Shown piece by piece: positions 1-12,736 of a stretch of DNA of 64,000 nucleotides. The position numbers and the translations under genes are program-made. Every line of letters starts with the position of its first letter. Positions within the stretch are counted from its first letter, which is position 1. The notes under the pieces are model-generated. The model was not told the origin of the DNA. It saw nothing but the letters and a program-made list of their open reading frames with translations, and searched no databases. Source of the stretch: Lytechinus variegatus (taxonomy: Eukaryota > Echinodermata > Echinoidea > Temnopleuroida > Toxopneustidae). The DNA lies in contig NC_054741.1 of assembly GCF_018143015.1 (NCBI RefSeq), positions 53,769,048 through 53,833,047 on the forward strand, read 5' to 3'.

Positions 1-1176
1 TGCTGCCTCAAACATTTGGACATTATCTTACATTTTTCCATTATCTGGAAAACAGTTGGTTAAAATTTCTGTTATTTATTTTGCTTGTTTCAAGTGTCAG
101 ATGATGAATTGAACAATATGCATAGATACCATTGTCCATTGTTATCAGTAGAAAGTTGATCAATGACAATAGATATCACTGGAAGATTTCTGCATCTTCA
201 ATTTAATTCTGAGAGCATGAAAAAATAGCTTAGATTAAGACTTAAAGTTTGAAATTACTTTTCTAATAAATGGAATTTCAATATGTGATAGAACCTCAAA
301 TGACTACAGCTCTTTGTGAAGAATAGGTATTTGTTAAGACTATTTTTCTGCTCCCAGTTATTAAAGATAATTCTCTTTTATACTTTACATATTATTACAA
401 GGTAATTTGTAAAATAACTCTATAAGAAGGGTGCAACATTTCCAGTATATGGTGCAACATTTTTGTCCATTGAGCAGGGTTATTAAAGTGAGATGTGCAT
501 TTGGGATATTTATTTTTATACCATTCTTGTATAAAATATCTTAAAATTTTTATGGAATACAGTGTATGTTATCATTAGCTTTTTTCACAAAGCACTAGCA
601 TGGTTTAAGATTAATCAATCATCTTGAACACAGAAGTACTACTTCCAACTAGATTTGGAAACATTAGAATCATAAATTTTGATACATTATATTTATGTGT
701 ATATCTCCATTCACTTAATCAAGGGGATGTAATAGTTGCCAAATTTGGTGGTTTTTTTTTTTAGCTTAGCCCGGCTCAAGTAATATTCAGGAATCTCTGC
801 AGGTATTCAGTAAAATGAGTGCACAATGTAGGGTAACCATCCGACCTTGCTCTCAAAAAAAAAATTGAATAGTCATGATCGTTCACGACCACATGTATGC
901 TGTTAAATGAATGTGTATGCCCTATAACACTTTAATATGAAAGATATGAAATAAGTGTGTTTTAGTGGATAAATTTTGCAACTTTACTTTGATCACTAGA
1001 TATGCAAGAGAAGTAATTTGGAGAAAAAAAAGAAATAATTACTGAGAAAAGGTGCTAGATACCTAATAAATCTAAATGTAATTTTCACAAAGAATAACAT
1101 TTAAAGAATGGCCACTACACTATTGAAACAAACTTTAATCTTTTTTCAATCAAATTTGTTTTTGCCTACTCTTTTA
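1..1176. other. AT-rich stretch without recognised gene
   Basis: I see no exon with splice sites and no family motif on either strand. The short open frames here are AT-rich and resemble nothing known to me. It could be intron or 3' flank of a gene lying further left, but nothing in the sequence decides this. Confidence 0.4.
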
Positions 1177-1381
1177 TGCAGACTTCTTCAGACTAGTGCT
1201 GACTCGCCGTAGAGGGGGTAGTATCAGCAGGGCAGCAGTCCTTGAGAATGGGAATGTACGAAGGAGATGATTTGTATTGTCCAGTGTCTCTGTTCATGGG
1301 ATGTCCCATTCTCTCGAACTGCCGCGCTTCCGATACTACCCCACCTACGATGAGTCAGTGCTAGTCTTGAGAAGCCTGCAG
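1177..1381. repeat. Imperfect inverted repeat, arms about 75 bp, loop about 52 bp
   Basis: The left arm (1177-1251) and right arm (1304-1381) are reverse complements at roughly 80% by eye, for example GGGGGTAGTATC against GATACTACCCC and GACTCGCCGTAG against CTACGATGAGTC. The block is GC-rich compared with its surroundings. It is probably a foldback-type MITE remnant; no clear target-site duplication was seen. Confidence 0.7.
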
Positions 1382-3378
1382 ATACAAATAGGAAAAGTAA
1401 GAAATATTGAAGTCAACTTTAAAAGGTTTTATGTAACAATTGGCTATCCATACATTAAAACTGAAGAATAAGTACATGGTACAAGAGGAGTTTTTAATAG
1501 TTTATTTTAGATTATCTGACCACACTACTTGCCAAATGAATATAATTGTATAGAGATACAGAAAAATTTGAAAGTATTTGAATTCTGAAATTCCTGTGAA
1601 ATGTCAGCCTTTTAACTGCAGTTAATCTACTTATCTTTTTGGTGTTCAAAATAATTTGCCATTAATATATAATCAGTTGGAAATGATCCTCCCTGCATAT
1701 GTTGTTAGTTTACTTTGTTTTGTATGTGTATTATATGGTCACATGTATCATGGTTGTATTTGTGAGAAAATATTTCTTGCAAATGTCATGTATATATGAC
1801 AATCACTGTAAACTACTGATGGGGCCAAACTTTGCCAAATTTTTACAAACATATGCTTGTCTTTTCAAGATTTTCTATGTTTCTTACAGTTTGTGTGTGT
1901 TTTTCATGCATCACTAAGAGCTGAATTTTTTTTCTGTAGATTTTCATTTTATTTATTGTGCAATGTCAAAAATGAGATTTATGGTTTATGCTTTCTGATA
2001 GAAATTTTAATTGCAGTCTTTCAATGAAAATCTTTATAGATATCTTTATTTGGGATATACACTTTAAATTTATTGGTTTAATGCTTAAGTTTATCTAAAT
2101 GCTTTCATAGAATGAATATATTTAATTAAACTGTCTCATTAACTAAAATGATTTGTGTGAGTATATTTAGCTGCTGCTTTGCACAAAAGTAATTTAGAGA
2201 AAAATAAAAAGCTAGTATGTTTATTTCAGGTGCCGATTTATCCGTTATCAAAAATACATTCCTTATGTGCAATTGTAAATTATGTTTCATTTTCATGTTT
2301 TTCCCCCTTGAAAATTATATTTCAGAGCATAATCAACTCATAAGCAATTTTTTTGTCAAAATACTCTATTCATGTTGTTATTTTGTTGAAAGCTAATTTT
2401 TCATGTAAATTTTGTGTTTCTAAAGATGTTATACAACTGAAATTGCAATTTAATTTGTTCAACAAAAACAGTAACTGTTGTTTTGCCAGTTTTCTGATCA
2501 TTCAACGGATAGAGAATATGTAGGCTTTGTGAAACTGTCATGCTGTAATATTTTGGACCATTTATACAGTATGTCCATTATTCACGTCATTCTAAATCTA
2601 TCCTACATTTGTAAATCTAAGTAGAAAATTGTGTCTGTTCAGCCTACTTTATAGCGGATGCTTTATTGAAGGGAAAGACCTATTTTAATACTGAGAAAGA
2701 AAAGAGAAAAATAAATCTAGAGGATTTTGATGTGGATATCATTTATCTAAAAAACATAGGAATGTTGGGATGACAACTTTATGTATGCTTGCTTCATCTG
2801 GGTGGTGTTTCACAAAGTTCAACTTCAATGCATGATTGGGAGCCAATGCCCACATGTTATTTAATGCGTAGTCTCATGGATGGATACATAGTGCACATTC
2901 CTTGTGTTTCTGGTCATTATAGTGATGCATCAACCTCATGCGACTAGGAATTCAAGTGCAATTTTTAGTCATACCTGTTTATTCATATCTTCATGAAACA
3001 TTCCCAGATTATGTAAAAAAAAATTTCATGCACAATCAGCTTCATATCTACAGTGTACCAGTAATTAACTTTTGAAAAAGGATTGCCGAGTAGGATGTCT
3101 CAATTTTCTTGCTTGAGTTTATCAGGCTTTAATATTATAATATTGTTGCATTATGTATCATGGCCACGGCTATTTTGGCTCATTTTGTTTGTAACTACTC
3201 TGCTGGTGTTTTAGTGCTGTCCTGAGACAAGGAGCATAGAATCAAATACTGCATCTTGCCCATCTAGATATTTGTAACCTGACTGGCCATTGACTTCCTG
3301 TCGAAAAATGGAGAAATATTGCAGGGTACAGTAACCTCATATTTATTATCTCACTTGGTAGATTGAAATATCTAATAT
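1382..3378. other. AT-rich stretch without recognised gene
   Basis: Nothing beyond short AT-rich open frames was found. No splice-bounded exon, tRNA box pair or inverted repeat stood out. It may be 3' flank of RPUSD4 or part of a neighbouring gene. Confidence 0.35.
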
Positions 3379-3699
3379 CAGGGTCTCCACAGAAATTTGA
3401 AAACAGAATTCCATGACTTTTCTATGACTAAATTGCTGCTTTCCATGACTTTCTGTGACTTCCCGGGAGTAATGTAGAATGTGGGATGTCACAAAACTGG
3501 GATAAATGGAAATCATGGACACCAATTATAATATCAGAGTATGACCACAGAGAATGAAAGTTGCGAGATGCGACAAACTGGAAAGCTGCTATAGCCATAT
3601 GGTAAATGCAATTCCATGACTTTTCAAATTTTCCAAATTCCCTGACTTTCTATGACCACAAACTTTTCCAGGATTTTGCATGGCTGCGGGAATCCTGAA
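3379..3699. repeat. Possible MITE with 'ccatgacttt' subrepeats
   Basis: The block opens with CAGGGTCTCCAC and closes with GCGGGAATCCTG, weakly inverted ends. Inside, variants of 'ttccatgacttttc' and 'ccctgactttctatgac' occur about five times. A related string (TTTCCCTGACTTTCC) occurs on the other side of the window near 11225. The boundaries are uncertain. Confidence 0.35.
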
Positions 3700-5053
3700 T
3701 ATATTATAAAATTTGTAGGAAAAAGTCTCTGACACTGATTTTCTGTTTTATCAGCATACCAGTCTGAAGAAAGTAGCATCAGTGTTACACTTGTGGACTG
3801 ACCGATTTGGCTTGTGCCTCGTTGAAATAAGTAAAAGAAATCCAAATAAACCTTTATATAAAGGTCTGTTTGTTGAAATCTGTATTAATGTGTCATCAGT
3901 GTGGTATTTTCTGTACAGTTGAGCTACGAGGATCAAATGAAATGCCCCTTTAATATACCATTGAAATTCCAGATGTTGTCTTTCAAAGCACTGTGTTGTG
4001 TGGAATTATGTACCATGCACCATTTCAATAAATTCAATTATCTTATGAAATGAATTATCACCCAGTATACTTGTGTAGGTTTTTTACTATTTTATTTTAC
4101 ATAAAATGATAAATGAATGAGAGCGAATAACAAGATGTTTGAATGCTGATATAGGAAGGCTTGTGACAATACATAAGTTATGGGTACCCATTATATTACA
4201 ATACCTCCTTTATATATTGTATACGGGCAATTCCACAATAACAAATTTCACAATAATAGTGGCCCTTCTTGAATGGGTATTTGTGCAAATAACCCACCCT
4301 ACTGGCACAACAAATTATCCCCACTTCATTTCTTGAAAAAACTGGCAGCAAGAAAGACAATGAATGCCAGTGTAATATGAAGAGGCCCTGGATCAACACG
4401 GCCAGTGCTGTCACAGTTTACTAGCATGGCTAAATGCATGGAAATACAGCCTGCGCAAAAGAATTCATGCTGCAGGGTTTTGGCAAAATTAGACACATAA
4501 AATTCGGCAATGACATCATCAGTATCGATCCATTTTCATGAAGTGGGACACCCAAATTCTTAAATGCATTCATCCCAGTGTCTGCCTGAGAGTCGATATG
4601 GCACAAAATAATTATATCAGGTCCATAAATGAGTTAGATTTCATGTCAGTGGGCCTTATCGTGAAATTTGTCGCGTCTCTTGCCTTGGGTGTCGGTTTCT
4701 GTGCTCTTGCTGTGAACAAAGTCAATGGGCATAGAAAGATGCCACCAGCACTGACAAAATGAACGGAAGTAAATGGACTGATGACTTATTTTACGATAAT
4801 GCCTGTCGATTTAAACATAATTAGCCAACATCTTGCCAATATTTTCTGTCCCCTCCCCTTTAGTCTGCAGGCACAGACCCTGATTGAAACTTTGATCAAC
4901 AAGTGTGTCTCCATGCAAAGACTAGCACATACAAAACTTGCTGTTTCAATTCAGGGGCCTTCAGTACACAAGGCACGAGTAGGCTGCAATTCAGACCTTT
5001 AACACGAGTGAAGGATTTGCACAGTAGATTACCCCCCCCCCCCCCACCCCCTT
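3700..5053. other. 3' flank of RPUSD4, no other gene recognised
   Basis: This lies downstream of the RPUSD4 stop on the minus strand. A C-run (5032-5051) directly follows the stop. An AATAAA in minus sense lies at 4096-4091, about 960 bases past the stop, and may or may not be the polyadenylation signal. Two small open frames with a hydrophobic stretch (plus 4538-4762; a 33-codon minus frame near 4334-4432) have no family I recognise. Confidence 0.4.
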
Positions 5054-8000
5054 TCATGTATTATACTTTAGTTTTAATCTCTTCATATTTTCCCTGAAGA
5101 ACCAAGGGACTCTAGTTGATATGAAGTAGTTATGTTTATCAAAGATCTCTGGTATGACAAGCTGTCTGGCATGAAGGTGCATTGGTACCGTCCTAGCTTT
5201 AGGCTGGCTGATTCCTAATGACTGTAGTATACCCGGGGTCAGTTTCTAAGTAGAAAGAAGAAAAAAAAGAGGAGGGATAATAAATCAAAATGATAGAAAT
5301 TATTGACATTGTGCTGAAGGCACAGTTGTTTTTAACTTGGGTGTCACAATGATAATACTGTGACATTGAAATTTCAATGGAGAGAGGATGATGGGTCCAT
5401 ATTATATCCTCTCCATGATGATGTAAAAAGATATCCATCCCGTTTATGGATAATGATGGATACTACATGTGTTTCAGACCAGCGGCCTGTAACATCAAGC
5501 TTAGCAATGATCGTAGAACAATTTTCTACGATTGATTGCATTGACTAAAATGCACAATCAATTGTGAAAATCAAGTGTACGATCAATCGCTAACCTTCGT
5601 GTTACGGGACCCAGAAATCTGCTTCGAAATGCTATAAAACCCAGACATCCACATCACCCCAATCCATCTCGCCAGTTTCCCAGGGAAATGGTCAGAAAAA
5701 CGTCATCTCTAACATATATTATGTCCCCCATCTGTTTCACTGAGCTGATAAAAAAGTATGTGAACACTCCTTGATATTGTTCACAATATAATGCCATATG
5801 ATTATTCCAGCTCTCGATTATCACATTAAGAAGTATGCCATATTGCTCAGCCCTATGATGTTTGATACTGTATTTTTCTGTGATTTTGCTGTTGTAAATG
5901 ATGTTATTTTAGTTTGATCATTTTTAAAGCCTTTTTAAAGAAAAGAGCTTACCTGAGAGGCAATTTATCTATTATAATGTGAAAACCAAAAGGTGTGCAA
6001 CAAGATTATTTTCTGGGGCCTCTTTTGTTCAATACTTTGTAACTATCATGATGTATCTAGCTTAACACATATTAGAGGAAGGGCTTACCTGAGGGGCTAG
6101 TCTATCATGATGCGAATACTTGTGATCACCAAGGATAGGGCAACCTAACCCTTGAGCTAGGTGAACTCTAATCTGATGCTTTACACCTGTGAAAAGAAAA
6201 TCACAACAAAAGCTTGTTACAAGTCTTTAAAAAATGATTAGAGTGGAAATTAGGAAAACATATTGAAGCGAGTTACATTTGGATAGCAGTTACTTTTAGA
6301 TTTGCATAGCAGTACTAGACAAGTCATACAATTAGAGTGCCTTTTAAGGTCAAGTCCATCCCAGAAAAATGAAGATTTGAACAAATGGAGGAAAATCAAA
6401 CTAGCAAAACGCTAAAAATTTCAACAAAATCTGATGTAAATTAAGAAAGGAATGACATCTTAAAGTTTTGCTTATTTTTCACAAAACAGTCATATGCATA
6501 TCTCAGTGACATGCAAATGAGACAGTCAATGATGTCCATCACTCACTATTTCTTTCGCTTTTTTTTGCTTGAATTATACAATATTTCATTTTTTACAGAT
6601 TTTACAATAAGGACCAACTTAACTGAAGCAAAAACAATGCTAATTCTACATGTTCAGGGAGAAATTAATCTGTTTCACTTGACAATGAGGAGAAAATTCG
6701 AATATTTCATATAATAAAAAACAAATAGTGAGTGGATGACATCATCAGTCTCCTAATATGCATTCCGACCAGGATGTGCATTTAACTGTTTTGTGAAACT
6801 AAGCAATATTTTTAGATGTCATTCCTTTCTTATTTTACATCCAATTTTGATGACATTTTCAATGTTATGCTCATTGGATTTTTTTATTTTTATTCAAATT
6901 AACGGTGTTGGGATGAACTTGTCCTTTAAAGTAATGAATTAACTTTGAGGAAAAAAATACAATTGATTCTGATGAAATGACAGGTATTGATCTCTCTCTA
7001 GTGTATAATAAACATTACCTGAATTTTTAGATGAAATGTTATTATTTAAAAGGCAGCAAATATTGTGTGTATAAAGTTTGCTTTATACACTGTGCCAGAG
7101 AACACCCAGTTGGCAGACTGCGCAGGTGGCCCAGTGCAGCAGCATAGGATATACAGAGATTAAATTCTTAAAAGGTACAGTGCTACTTTTGTTTGGTATC
7201 TTGATGAATAACTGACTGCTTGGCTGTGGAGTTACAAAGCTTGGGCCATTCCTGTATAACCTTAATTGATTGCAATTATGATTGAATTAGCAGATAAATC
7301 ATTTCAATTGTGATTTTTAACCCCAGATAAAGTTACAAACTGACCTTTAGTGTTGGGTTGAAATTATTAATTCATGAATTGCTTCGTAGACAAAATAATC
7401 ATGAAATCTGCTGCAAAATTGAATAATTTAACTATTTGGCAAATGTCATGTCTCACAAACATGAGCACTTCATAAGATCTAAATATTCATTATTATTATA
7501 ATTTTTAGCAGTAGTAGTGTTATCATTATCATCATTATCATAATCATTATCATTTTGTACCACTCACCTGTCTCAGGTTCCAACTGAACCAGGGCACAGT
7601 TGCCTCGTTCACTCAACACCTTGTATCTAGTTATAGCTTCCTGACTATCTCTGTTTCTTCTCCCCGATCTAACCCCAACACTGTTGGGGTAAAGATCAGC
7701 CATGTCTGGTTTGATCACCATCCTGTGCTTGCCATCAATCTCCTTCTCCGTCATCGGCATGTCAAGGATGCCCTCCTTGGGGCTAGGTATTCCAACTGTG
7801 ATAACCTATGAATCAAGTACAGAGAAAGAAAGTGAGTGCATTTTGGTGTAAATATGTTTGTTTTTATTCAGGCCCCCATGGAAGACCAATACACTTATTA
7901 GTGAAGGGGCTAACCTGACAAAAAGTCAGAAATAAATATATCAAAAAATGGATGGACAGTCGGACAGATGGGCAGACAGACAGACACAAACAGACAGATA

Positions 8001-11000
8001 GAAAGATAGATAGACAGACAGATAGATAGATAAATAAATAAACAAATGAATAAATAAACAAAAGAGGGATAGAGATGGAAAGAGAGGAGAGCGAGAGAAG
8101 GAATGCGAGAAAGAAAAGAGAAGAGAGACACAAGAGAGATTTCTTTTTTGGTAAAGTTACTGCAAATATAGTAGAAGCAATTACTGTCCTTACTTGTCTG
8201 GATAGCATTTCATCAATTTTTATTGCTTGACAAGCAGTAAGACCTGACAGCTTTCCTTGACCAGAGAAGCATGCGGGTCTGACTTTTCCTATGGGAATTG
8301 TTGGATGAAACAGACTTTAAGAGATACATGTAAGGGTAAGACATCAGAAAAGTGCTTTCGAGAAATGCTTTGCAAAGATCTTTTTGAATATCCCAATCTT
8401 AATGTCCCGATTTCACAAAGGTGGATTTGAAAACCCTAAGGTTGAGTCCATGTTTATGCAGATTTCCTGTATAAATTACGCTTAATTTACCGCGTATATG
8501 AAAAATTCTAATGCTGATGCGCGCTTTTGTCACTGTGCGCCAAATTGACGCCTGTTGCTGTGATTATCCACGCTATTGTATTCAGGAGTCCACTCATAAA
8601 CCATGAATTCAACCGTGGGTTTCAAAAACCACCTTTGTGAATTCAGGCCAAAGTGTCCACTCACCAAATATTGTTTGATAATCTGTCGTTTTCTGAACAT
8701 CTCGTGGAGTATCCTTGCCGTTTTTTCAGTCCTTGCTAGCAGAATCACACCAGTAGTCTCCTTATCCAGCCTGTGTATCAGATGTAGCTCTTCAGTGGTC
8801 CCTTTTTTGTTGAGTAAATGAGACAGCTTGGGTAGAAGACTATCTATGCTGTGTTTCATCCCAGGCCCTCCTGCAACGTGATAATCATAAAGAAAATAAA
8901 CATAACTTCCAAAGCAGAAGCAACGCTAAAATCCAAGACATACAGTCTACTCACACAAATTGAACTCCTCTAGAGAGGAGAAAATATATTGACTTATAAA
9001 TAATTGATATAAAGTCACAATTTTCTACCCAACCTATGAACAATGCATTTTGGGTACATCAATGCATATCTGGTACGTGAAGACTAAGATGCCATGATCT
9101 GCCCATTCTGTCAAAGAGAAGACTATATGGAAAGGATTTTGATGCACTGACTCACAATGCATGTACAAAGGCATCATACTGGCTACACTTGTGATGTCAT
9201 AATAAAAAAAAAAGATCTAGGGAATTTATCGAGATTTTAAAAGATTTCCTACTACATTTCATACTGTCTGCCCATTTTATGAGACAAATAATAACACATA
9301 TTTGACTTTGCCATGATGTCAGTGGTAATGCAGGCAGCTTGGGTATTCACAATATTAATTATTATGCAAAAGAATTTGGCGAGTATCTTGAGCTTGTTGC
9401 ACATGGTGAATACCCTCAAGTGCTATACATCCCCCAAAATACATTCTCCACTGTGCATTATTTTGACCATACAATGGGACACAATATTGTGCAGCAAGAT
9501 TTGTACACAAGACTAAGGAGAATTTGTCAGATTTTGGGGCTTTGTGCAATATGCTTTAATACTGCACAGGCAAATCTTGCACACCAAAAATCCAACAATA
9601 ATGAGATATGAAGATTATAACATGTGGTATCTAGCTTTCTCTTACCATGTACAGGTAGCCCATAAGGTTTGTCCAATGCAATGATATCATCTGAAATGGA
9701 AAGAACAAACCAAATACAAAACAAACATAAATAATTTAATTGCATTGCCTTGCTTTGGGCAGTGGTAAAGAGGATCTTGACCCTACCCAGTCTGAGGATC
9801 GCCAAGCATTCTGCCAAACTGGACGTCAAATCTTCAATGTACAAAAATTCAAGGTTGGATGAATATTATATCAAATGTTTACACAGGAGTGAAACTACAA
9901 CATAATATTCTGTGAGGAATGGTTAATCTTTACTGAGAGGTTTTCTGAATACAGAGGATCTTGAACAAATAACACTCTAATACAAGTTTGATACATTGTG
10001 ACTGTTTATATAATGGTATGTACTTTGATGTTTGTTTGTATTCATTTACTCAATTTGTGGAGATTGTAATGAATTCAAAACCCTATACATGTATTTTATT
10101 TCAATTGTAATTTTCAAATCAGGAAAAAAGAATCCTACACTGAATTGTCTCATCCTTTTCCATTCTGGAAAAAATATGAATGAAATGATGAAATTCAAAC
10201 TTTTAACATCTCTCGCTTGCTCTTCCTTGAATGATTCATACATGTATCTCATCCCCCTCCCCCCTCCATCTCTCTCTCTCTGTTGCTCCATCTGTCTGTG
10301 TCTCTCTGTTTTGGTCACCATTTCCTTCTCTCTCCCCCTCTCACTATCTTCCTCACTCTCTCTCTATCTGTCTATATGTCATCTGTCTCTGCCTTTATCT
10401 CACTCTCCATGTCTTACCTTTTTCAAAGATGACTCTATCCCTCAAAATCTCTGCAACCACGTTGACACTCAGTCTACTGAGGTCACGTGTCTGGTATCTC
10501 AAGTCGCGTCTCTCTGCAAATATGAATATCATCATGCTGTTAAACATATCGAATTCTAAATTACATGTGTATTCAATTCTCATAACAACACACACAAAAA
10601 AATAGCTATTTGCCATAACACAAGAAACAATTGGGTTGGTTAATAATATGTAAAAGAATTGTATTTTTTTGTACATTGTAAAAGCTCCTATTTCTTGCAC
10701 AGGCAAGCTGTACATAAATTGAAGATCAAGGGTCATCAAGGCTGTTCCATTTATATACATAATCCTTTTGTATATTAAAACAAGTATTATATATACCTAT
10801 CTTTTTATTATTTAATGAACAAATTAAAGTCAACAGGTTTCACTGGGGTTACTGCAAGGAAAACTTGTTGATTTTGCCTACATGTACATGTAGAAGCAGT
10901 AAGCACTATACAGGTGACAGTACAAACAGTCACAATTACATGTAAGGCTATCAGAACTTTGGAAAATCAAAATATTCTAATTGGCAATTTTCCAATCCAG

Positions 11001-11695
11001 CAGACGTTAAAATGTTGAGTTTCATTGGTTTCAGTTGCATGTTTTCGTGTGAAGTCGACTTACACAATGGAGGGGAATTAATATCACAGACCTCCATGTT
11101 TGCTACCCCCCCCCCATCATTAAAAATGAACCGCTTCCCCCTGGGTATGAGGCTATGAGCATCATTAAAACAATTCATGAGTAAATGATTATCAGTGATT
11201 TTCCATTAACAAATAATTTTTCCAGACTTTCCCTGACTTTCCATTTAACCTGAGCTTGTAAAAAGTAGTTATAATAAATACCCTGACCAATACAAAGCCA
11301 GGATTATACATAATCTTACTCTTCTTCAGAATGTCTTCCTTCTCTTTGACTGGTTTCTGTGCCTTTATGCTTGCCTGAAGCTGTTTCCTTATCCTAGCAG
11401 CAACGACACTAGATTGACTCAGATCTGCATCGGGGGATAGAGCCAACTTTTCCAATTTACGTCTCAACGTTCTCTTTTCTTTGGCATCACCATCAACAAA
11501 GACATCTCTCTGGCCAGAAGCAACACTGTCTGCTTGGTTTGAAGGCTCTTGAGATGGTTTTACAGTCGTTCCATAAAGGCTTCGTTTTGCAGGTGAAAAT
11601 ATGATGACTTCCTGAAAGCTTTGAATGCTGTTACATGTAGCACGAGTCAAGGAGAATGCCCTGCTGAAAACATCTAACATTCTACTGAAGTTCAT
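5054..11695 (-). CDS. RPUSD4: Mitochondrial RNA pseudouridine synthase RPUSD4 (7 coding exons)
   Basis: Converts uridine to pseudouridine in RNA; the vertebrate protein acts in mitochondria on 16S rRNA and tRNA. Coding exons in transcript order: 11695-11320, 10513-10418, 9690-9646, 8870-8665, 7805-7568, 6186-6089, 5245-5054. All have GT-AG borders, and the phases join to 1251 nt, 416 aa (human about 377). Residues 1-42 are Arg/Ser-rich with almost no acids, fitting a mitochondrial presequence. KPYGLPVHG lies at 165-173. The RluA signature HRLDKETTG spans 205-213, with the presumed catalytic Asp at 208. KHQIRVHL and [11 protein letters not shown] follow in exon 6, and PMHLHARQ in exon 7. The start is the first Met of exon 1. 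An AG just upstream (CAATCCAG) could be an acceptor for a 5' UTR exon. It is divergent to ANAPC7. The last exon is identified by its [18 protein letters not shown] match to vertebrate RPUSD4. Function is inferred from family. Confidence 0.93.
5936..6003 (-). repeat. Decayed duplicate of RPUSD4 exon 6 end and splice donor
   Basis: The block resembles 6075-6137, the 3' end of exon 6 with its donor. It shares AGCTTACCTGAG against GGCTTACCTGAG, TCTATTATAATGTGAA against TCTATCATGATGCGAA, then ACCAAAAGG..GCAAC against ACCAAGGA..GCAAC, about 70% by eye. The copy retains a GTAAGC donor but its reading frame is closed by a stop, so it looks like a fossil local duplication. Confidence 0.55.
6342..6930. 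mobile_element. MITE family B, copy 1 (RPUSD4 intron 5)
   Basis: The ends are inverted: TTTAAGGTCAAGTCCATCCC on the left and GGGATGAACTTGTCCTTTAAA on the right. TTTAA at both edges suggests a TTAA-type duplication. About 590 bp. Internal 'cactcactatttctttc' and 'gaaatagtgagtgg'-like strings form a second inverted pair. Other copies are at 28904-29510 and 41462-42026. No coding capacity. Confidence 0.75.
7488..7556. repeat. (ATT)/(ATC) microsatellite
   Basis: A run of TTATTATTATAA, then TCATTATCATCATTATC-type triplets, starting just inside intron 5 of RPUSD4 beyond the exon 5 donor. Confidence 0.8.
7955..8130. repeat. Degenerate GACA/GATA/GAGA microsatellite
   Basis: Tetranucleotide runs (gacagaca, gatagata, taaataaa, gagagaga) in RPUSD4 intron 4. 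The open frames read on the minus strand here are low-complexity artefacts. Confidence 0.85.
8404..8652. mobile_element. MITE family C copy abutting RPUSD4 exon 4 donor
   Basis: Inverted ends read TTTCACAAAGGTGG..TTTGAAAACC and GGTTTC..CCACCTTTGTGAA. Internal landmarks GATGCGCGCTTTTGTCAC and GCGCCAAATTGACGCCTGTT are shared with the copy at 23656-24072. It ends about 12 bases from the exon 4 donor at 8665, so it lies immediately inside intron 4. Confidence 0.8.
10246..10412. repeat. CT-rich low-complexity tract
   Basis: A (CT)n/(TCTG)n tract directly beside the RPUSD4 exon 2 donor (10418). In the transcript it is a GA-rich intron start. Open frames across it are artefacts. Confidence 0.85.
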
Positions 11696-12736
11696 TCTGG
11701 ATTGAGTTTTTGCAGCCTGATGCTAAAGAGAAGTTATGAAGTTCTGCAATAAAGACAACAGATCCAGGGTGAAAATTCATACTAAACAATTTTATTAAAC
11801 TACATCGCCACAATGATACCTGCGATTTTGAAAGTTTCACATCAGCAATGAATATTTAACAGGAAAAAATAGGTACATGTACTGGTTTTTAACCAATTTT
11901 GAAAATGACTGAACCCTGGGGTCACGTTTCTGGAAGCTAACAACAAGTTAGTCATGTATACAACCACACGATTAGCTCCAATCTTACCAAAACAGTTCAA
12001 GAAAGGCTTCCTAACTATATCTCTTGATATCTATACTGTCGGCAGGAAGACCAGATGAGACACTGCCTCAGCCACGAAACTGCCTAATTTTCAAAAAGCA
12101 AAACTATTTTAAAATTGCATAGCAGAGGAAAAAATATGCATCATAGGTACTGAAACCATGAAGACTAGAGGATTCAATTACTTTGAAAATGCAATTGTAA
12201 TTCATTTCATGACTCAAAATCACATGCAGACGTTGAGATAGGTAGCTCTGGGCTACATAGAAATAAATCATGGAGGTATTTCTTAGCAATATAAATAATA
12301 ATTATTTATAATCATGTATTAAATTTTAGTATTTGTTAAATAATAATTTTTATCTAAATTTGTTCTTCAAAATGGCAGTTTGTAACATTGCTACGTCATA
12401 ACGAAGCGGTTCAAGGGTCAGACCTATTGTATTTGCTTTGTTGACAAACGGATCGGGATCTATATTAGTCTACACGAGATCGGTCTGGTAAGACGCTTTT
12501 TCATTAACCAATTTTGGAAACCTTCATACGCATTCAGCCATTAGGTGTATGATTGAAGGTGTAAAAATAAATAAAATAAAAAAATTTATGTGATTTTTAT
12601 CTGAATTAAAAGATGGATTTCCTAGGCTAGGGAAATCCATCTTTGTTTACATGTGTCTCTTATACATATTGCAGGCAGTTCAAGGCTCCACGTCTGAAGA
12701 AGTATATGTCAAAATATCAAAAAAATATCAGACGAA
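11696..12736. promoter_or_regulatory. RPUSD4 side of the divergent intergenic region
   Basis: No gene was recognised. A small GC-richer patch at 12360-12490 holds AAAATGGCAG (YY1-like) and TACGTCA (CRE-like half palindrome), and could contain the RPUSD4 5' end if a 5' UTR exon is spliced to the AG just before the start codon. Motif matches are by eye only. Confidence 0.35.

Noticed and set aside
4334-4432. 33-codon minus frame ending ITLAFIVFLAASFFKK
   Set aside because: It looks like a tail-anchor peptide, but I could not tie it to a known small membrane protein or to RPUSD4, whose last exon ends at 5054.
4538-4762. 74-codon plus frame with a hydrophobic segment
   Set aside because: No family recognised, no splice or promoter context, and the opposite strand is also partly open; best treated as chance.
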